A stretch of 5,498 bases of DNA, taken from positions 1 to 5,498 of the forward strand of contig JAHFIE010000059.1 in NCBI GenBank assembly GCA_023246565.1, read 5' to 3'. The notes beneath the pieces were generated by a model. That model worked only from the letters and a program-made list of their open reading frames with translations, did no database searches and was not told the DNA's origin. A program made the translations under genes and the position numbers. Source of the stretch: Candidatus Magasanikiibacteriota bacterium. Lineage in GTDB: Bacteria; Patescibacteriota; Patescibacteriia; Magasanikbacterales; UBA922. Below, in pieces: positions 5,122 through 5,498 of this stretch (position 1 is the first letter of the stretch; every line of letters starts with the position of its first letter).

Positions 5122-5498
5122 ATGATCTATTCTTCATTTAGAAAACAAGATACTGGTCGTGCTCAATGTGACCAACGCCTTCGTATTGCCGTCTATGGTA
5201 TTATGATTGGCGCTGGTTTTATTATTCTCCGTCTCTTTTTTTTAATGGTTATTAACCACGAATTTTATACTGTTTTAGCAACGAATGCCCAGGAATCATA
5301 CAATAAACTCATTCCGAAACGCGGAGAAATTTTTATCTCTGATTCACGAACAGATGCAACGTATCCGCTTGCAATCAATAAAGATCTTTTTTTACTCTAT
5401 GCTGATACGCGTGAGATTAAAGATGCTACAAGTGCTGAACAGGTTGCTGAGGTTTTGACCCAAAAATTTTTATATACTCCTGAACGAAAAGCAGCAGT
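5122..5498 (+). CDS. Class B penicillin-binding protein (PBP2/FtsI-type transpeptidase), 3'-truncated by the window
   Basis: The frame is open from the ATG at 5122 to the window end, giving 125 codons. A polar, basic N-terminus (about 1-21) is followed by one membrane helix (about 22-44, IAVYGIMIGAGFIILRLFFL). Next come VINHEFYTVLATNAQES and the segment KLIPKRGEIFISD (62-74), which fits the [PR]-x-R-G-x-I-x-D motif at the start of the PBP dimerisation domain in PBP2 and FtsI proteins. The transpeptidase domain with SxxK, SxN and KTG would lie beyond the window. Such enzymes crosslink peptidoglycan outside the membrane during elongation or division; which of the two cannot be decided here. No Shine-Dalgarno precedes the start. 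It begins a new unit after the terminator-like hairpin at 5072-5100. Confidence 0.85.
   Translation, partial: MIYSSFRKQDTGRAQCDQRLRIAVYGIMIGAGFIILRLFFLMVINHEFYTVLATNAQESYNKLIPKRGEIFISDSRTDATYPLAINKDLFLLYADTREIKDATSAEQVAEVLTQKFLYTPERKAA

Noticed and set aside
1..5498. CRISPR array or tandem repeats
   Set aside because: No regularly spaced direct repeats were seen; the repeats present are inverted and local.

Overview
The window suggests a moderately AT-rich bacterium with tightly packed genes. Junctions are 4-nt gaps or ATGA overlaps, and clear Shine-Dalgarno sequences are mostly absent. TGA is used as an ordinary stop (2733-2735, 3259-3261), which argues against UGA-recoding lineages. The packing, the missing Shine-Dalgarno sites, a GT2/DUF2304 pair and a tRNA with a genome-encoded CCA fit a Patescibacteria (CPR) genome, but this placement is inference and no marker gene here proves it.

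Layout, left to right. 1-1053 is the 3' part of a probably secreted protein: the tail of a subtilisin-like (S8) domain followed by FG-GAP/VCBS-type beta repeats. 1058-4546 is a surface-glycan cluster: a UDP-sugar epimerase/decarboxylase-like SDR enzyme, a DPM1-like GT2 glycosyltransferase, a 166-nt gap holding a 104-nt palindromic element, a DUF2304 membrane protein, a 26-aa ORF coupled on both sides that looks like the first helix of an EamA/DMT transporter, and a GT4 glycosyltransferase. 4577-4885 is a small YtxH-like membrane-anchored protein. 4889-4964 (minus) is tRNA-Pro(CGG), with a 17-bp-spaced TTGACT/TATAAT promoter about 80 nt upstream and a leader containing two strong hairpins. 5122-5498 is the start of a class B penicillin-binding protein that runs off the window.

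The central genes plausibly cooperate. The SDR enzyme would supply a nucleotide sugar, the GT2 would load a sugar onto a polyprenyl or lipid carrier at the membrane with DUF2304 as partner, and the GT4 would extend the glycan. The YtxH-like gene probably shares their transcript. The tRNA is convergent with this operon, and the PBP begins a separate peptidoglycan/cell-division unit.

The observations most worth a second look are the nested 26-aa ORF, the structured tRNA leader with mutually exclusive hairpins, the palindromic element between the GT2 and DUF2304 genes, and the SDR enzyme's loss of two residues usual in UDP-glucuronate decarboxylases.
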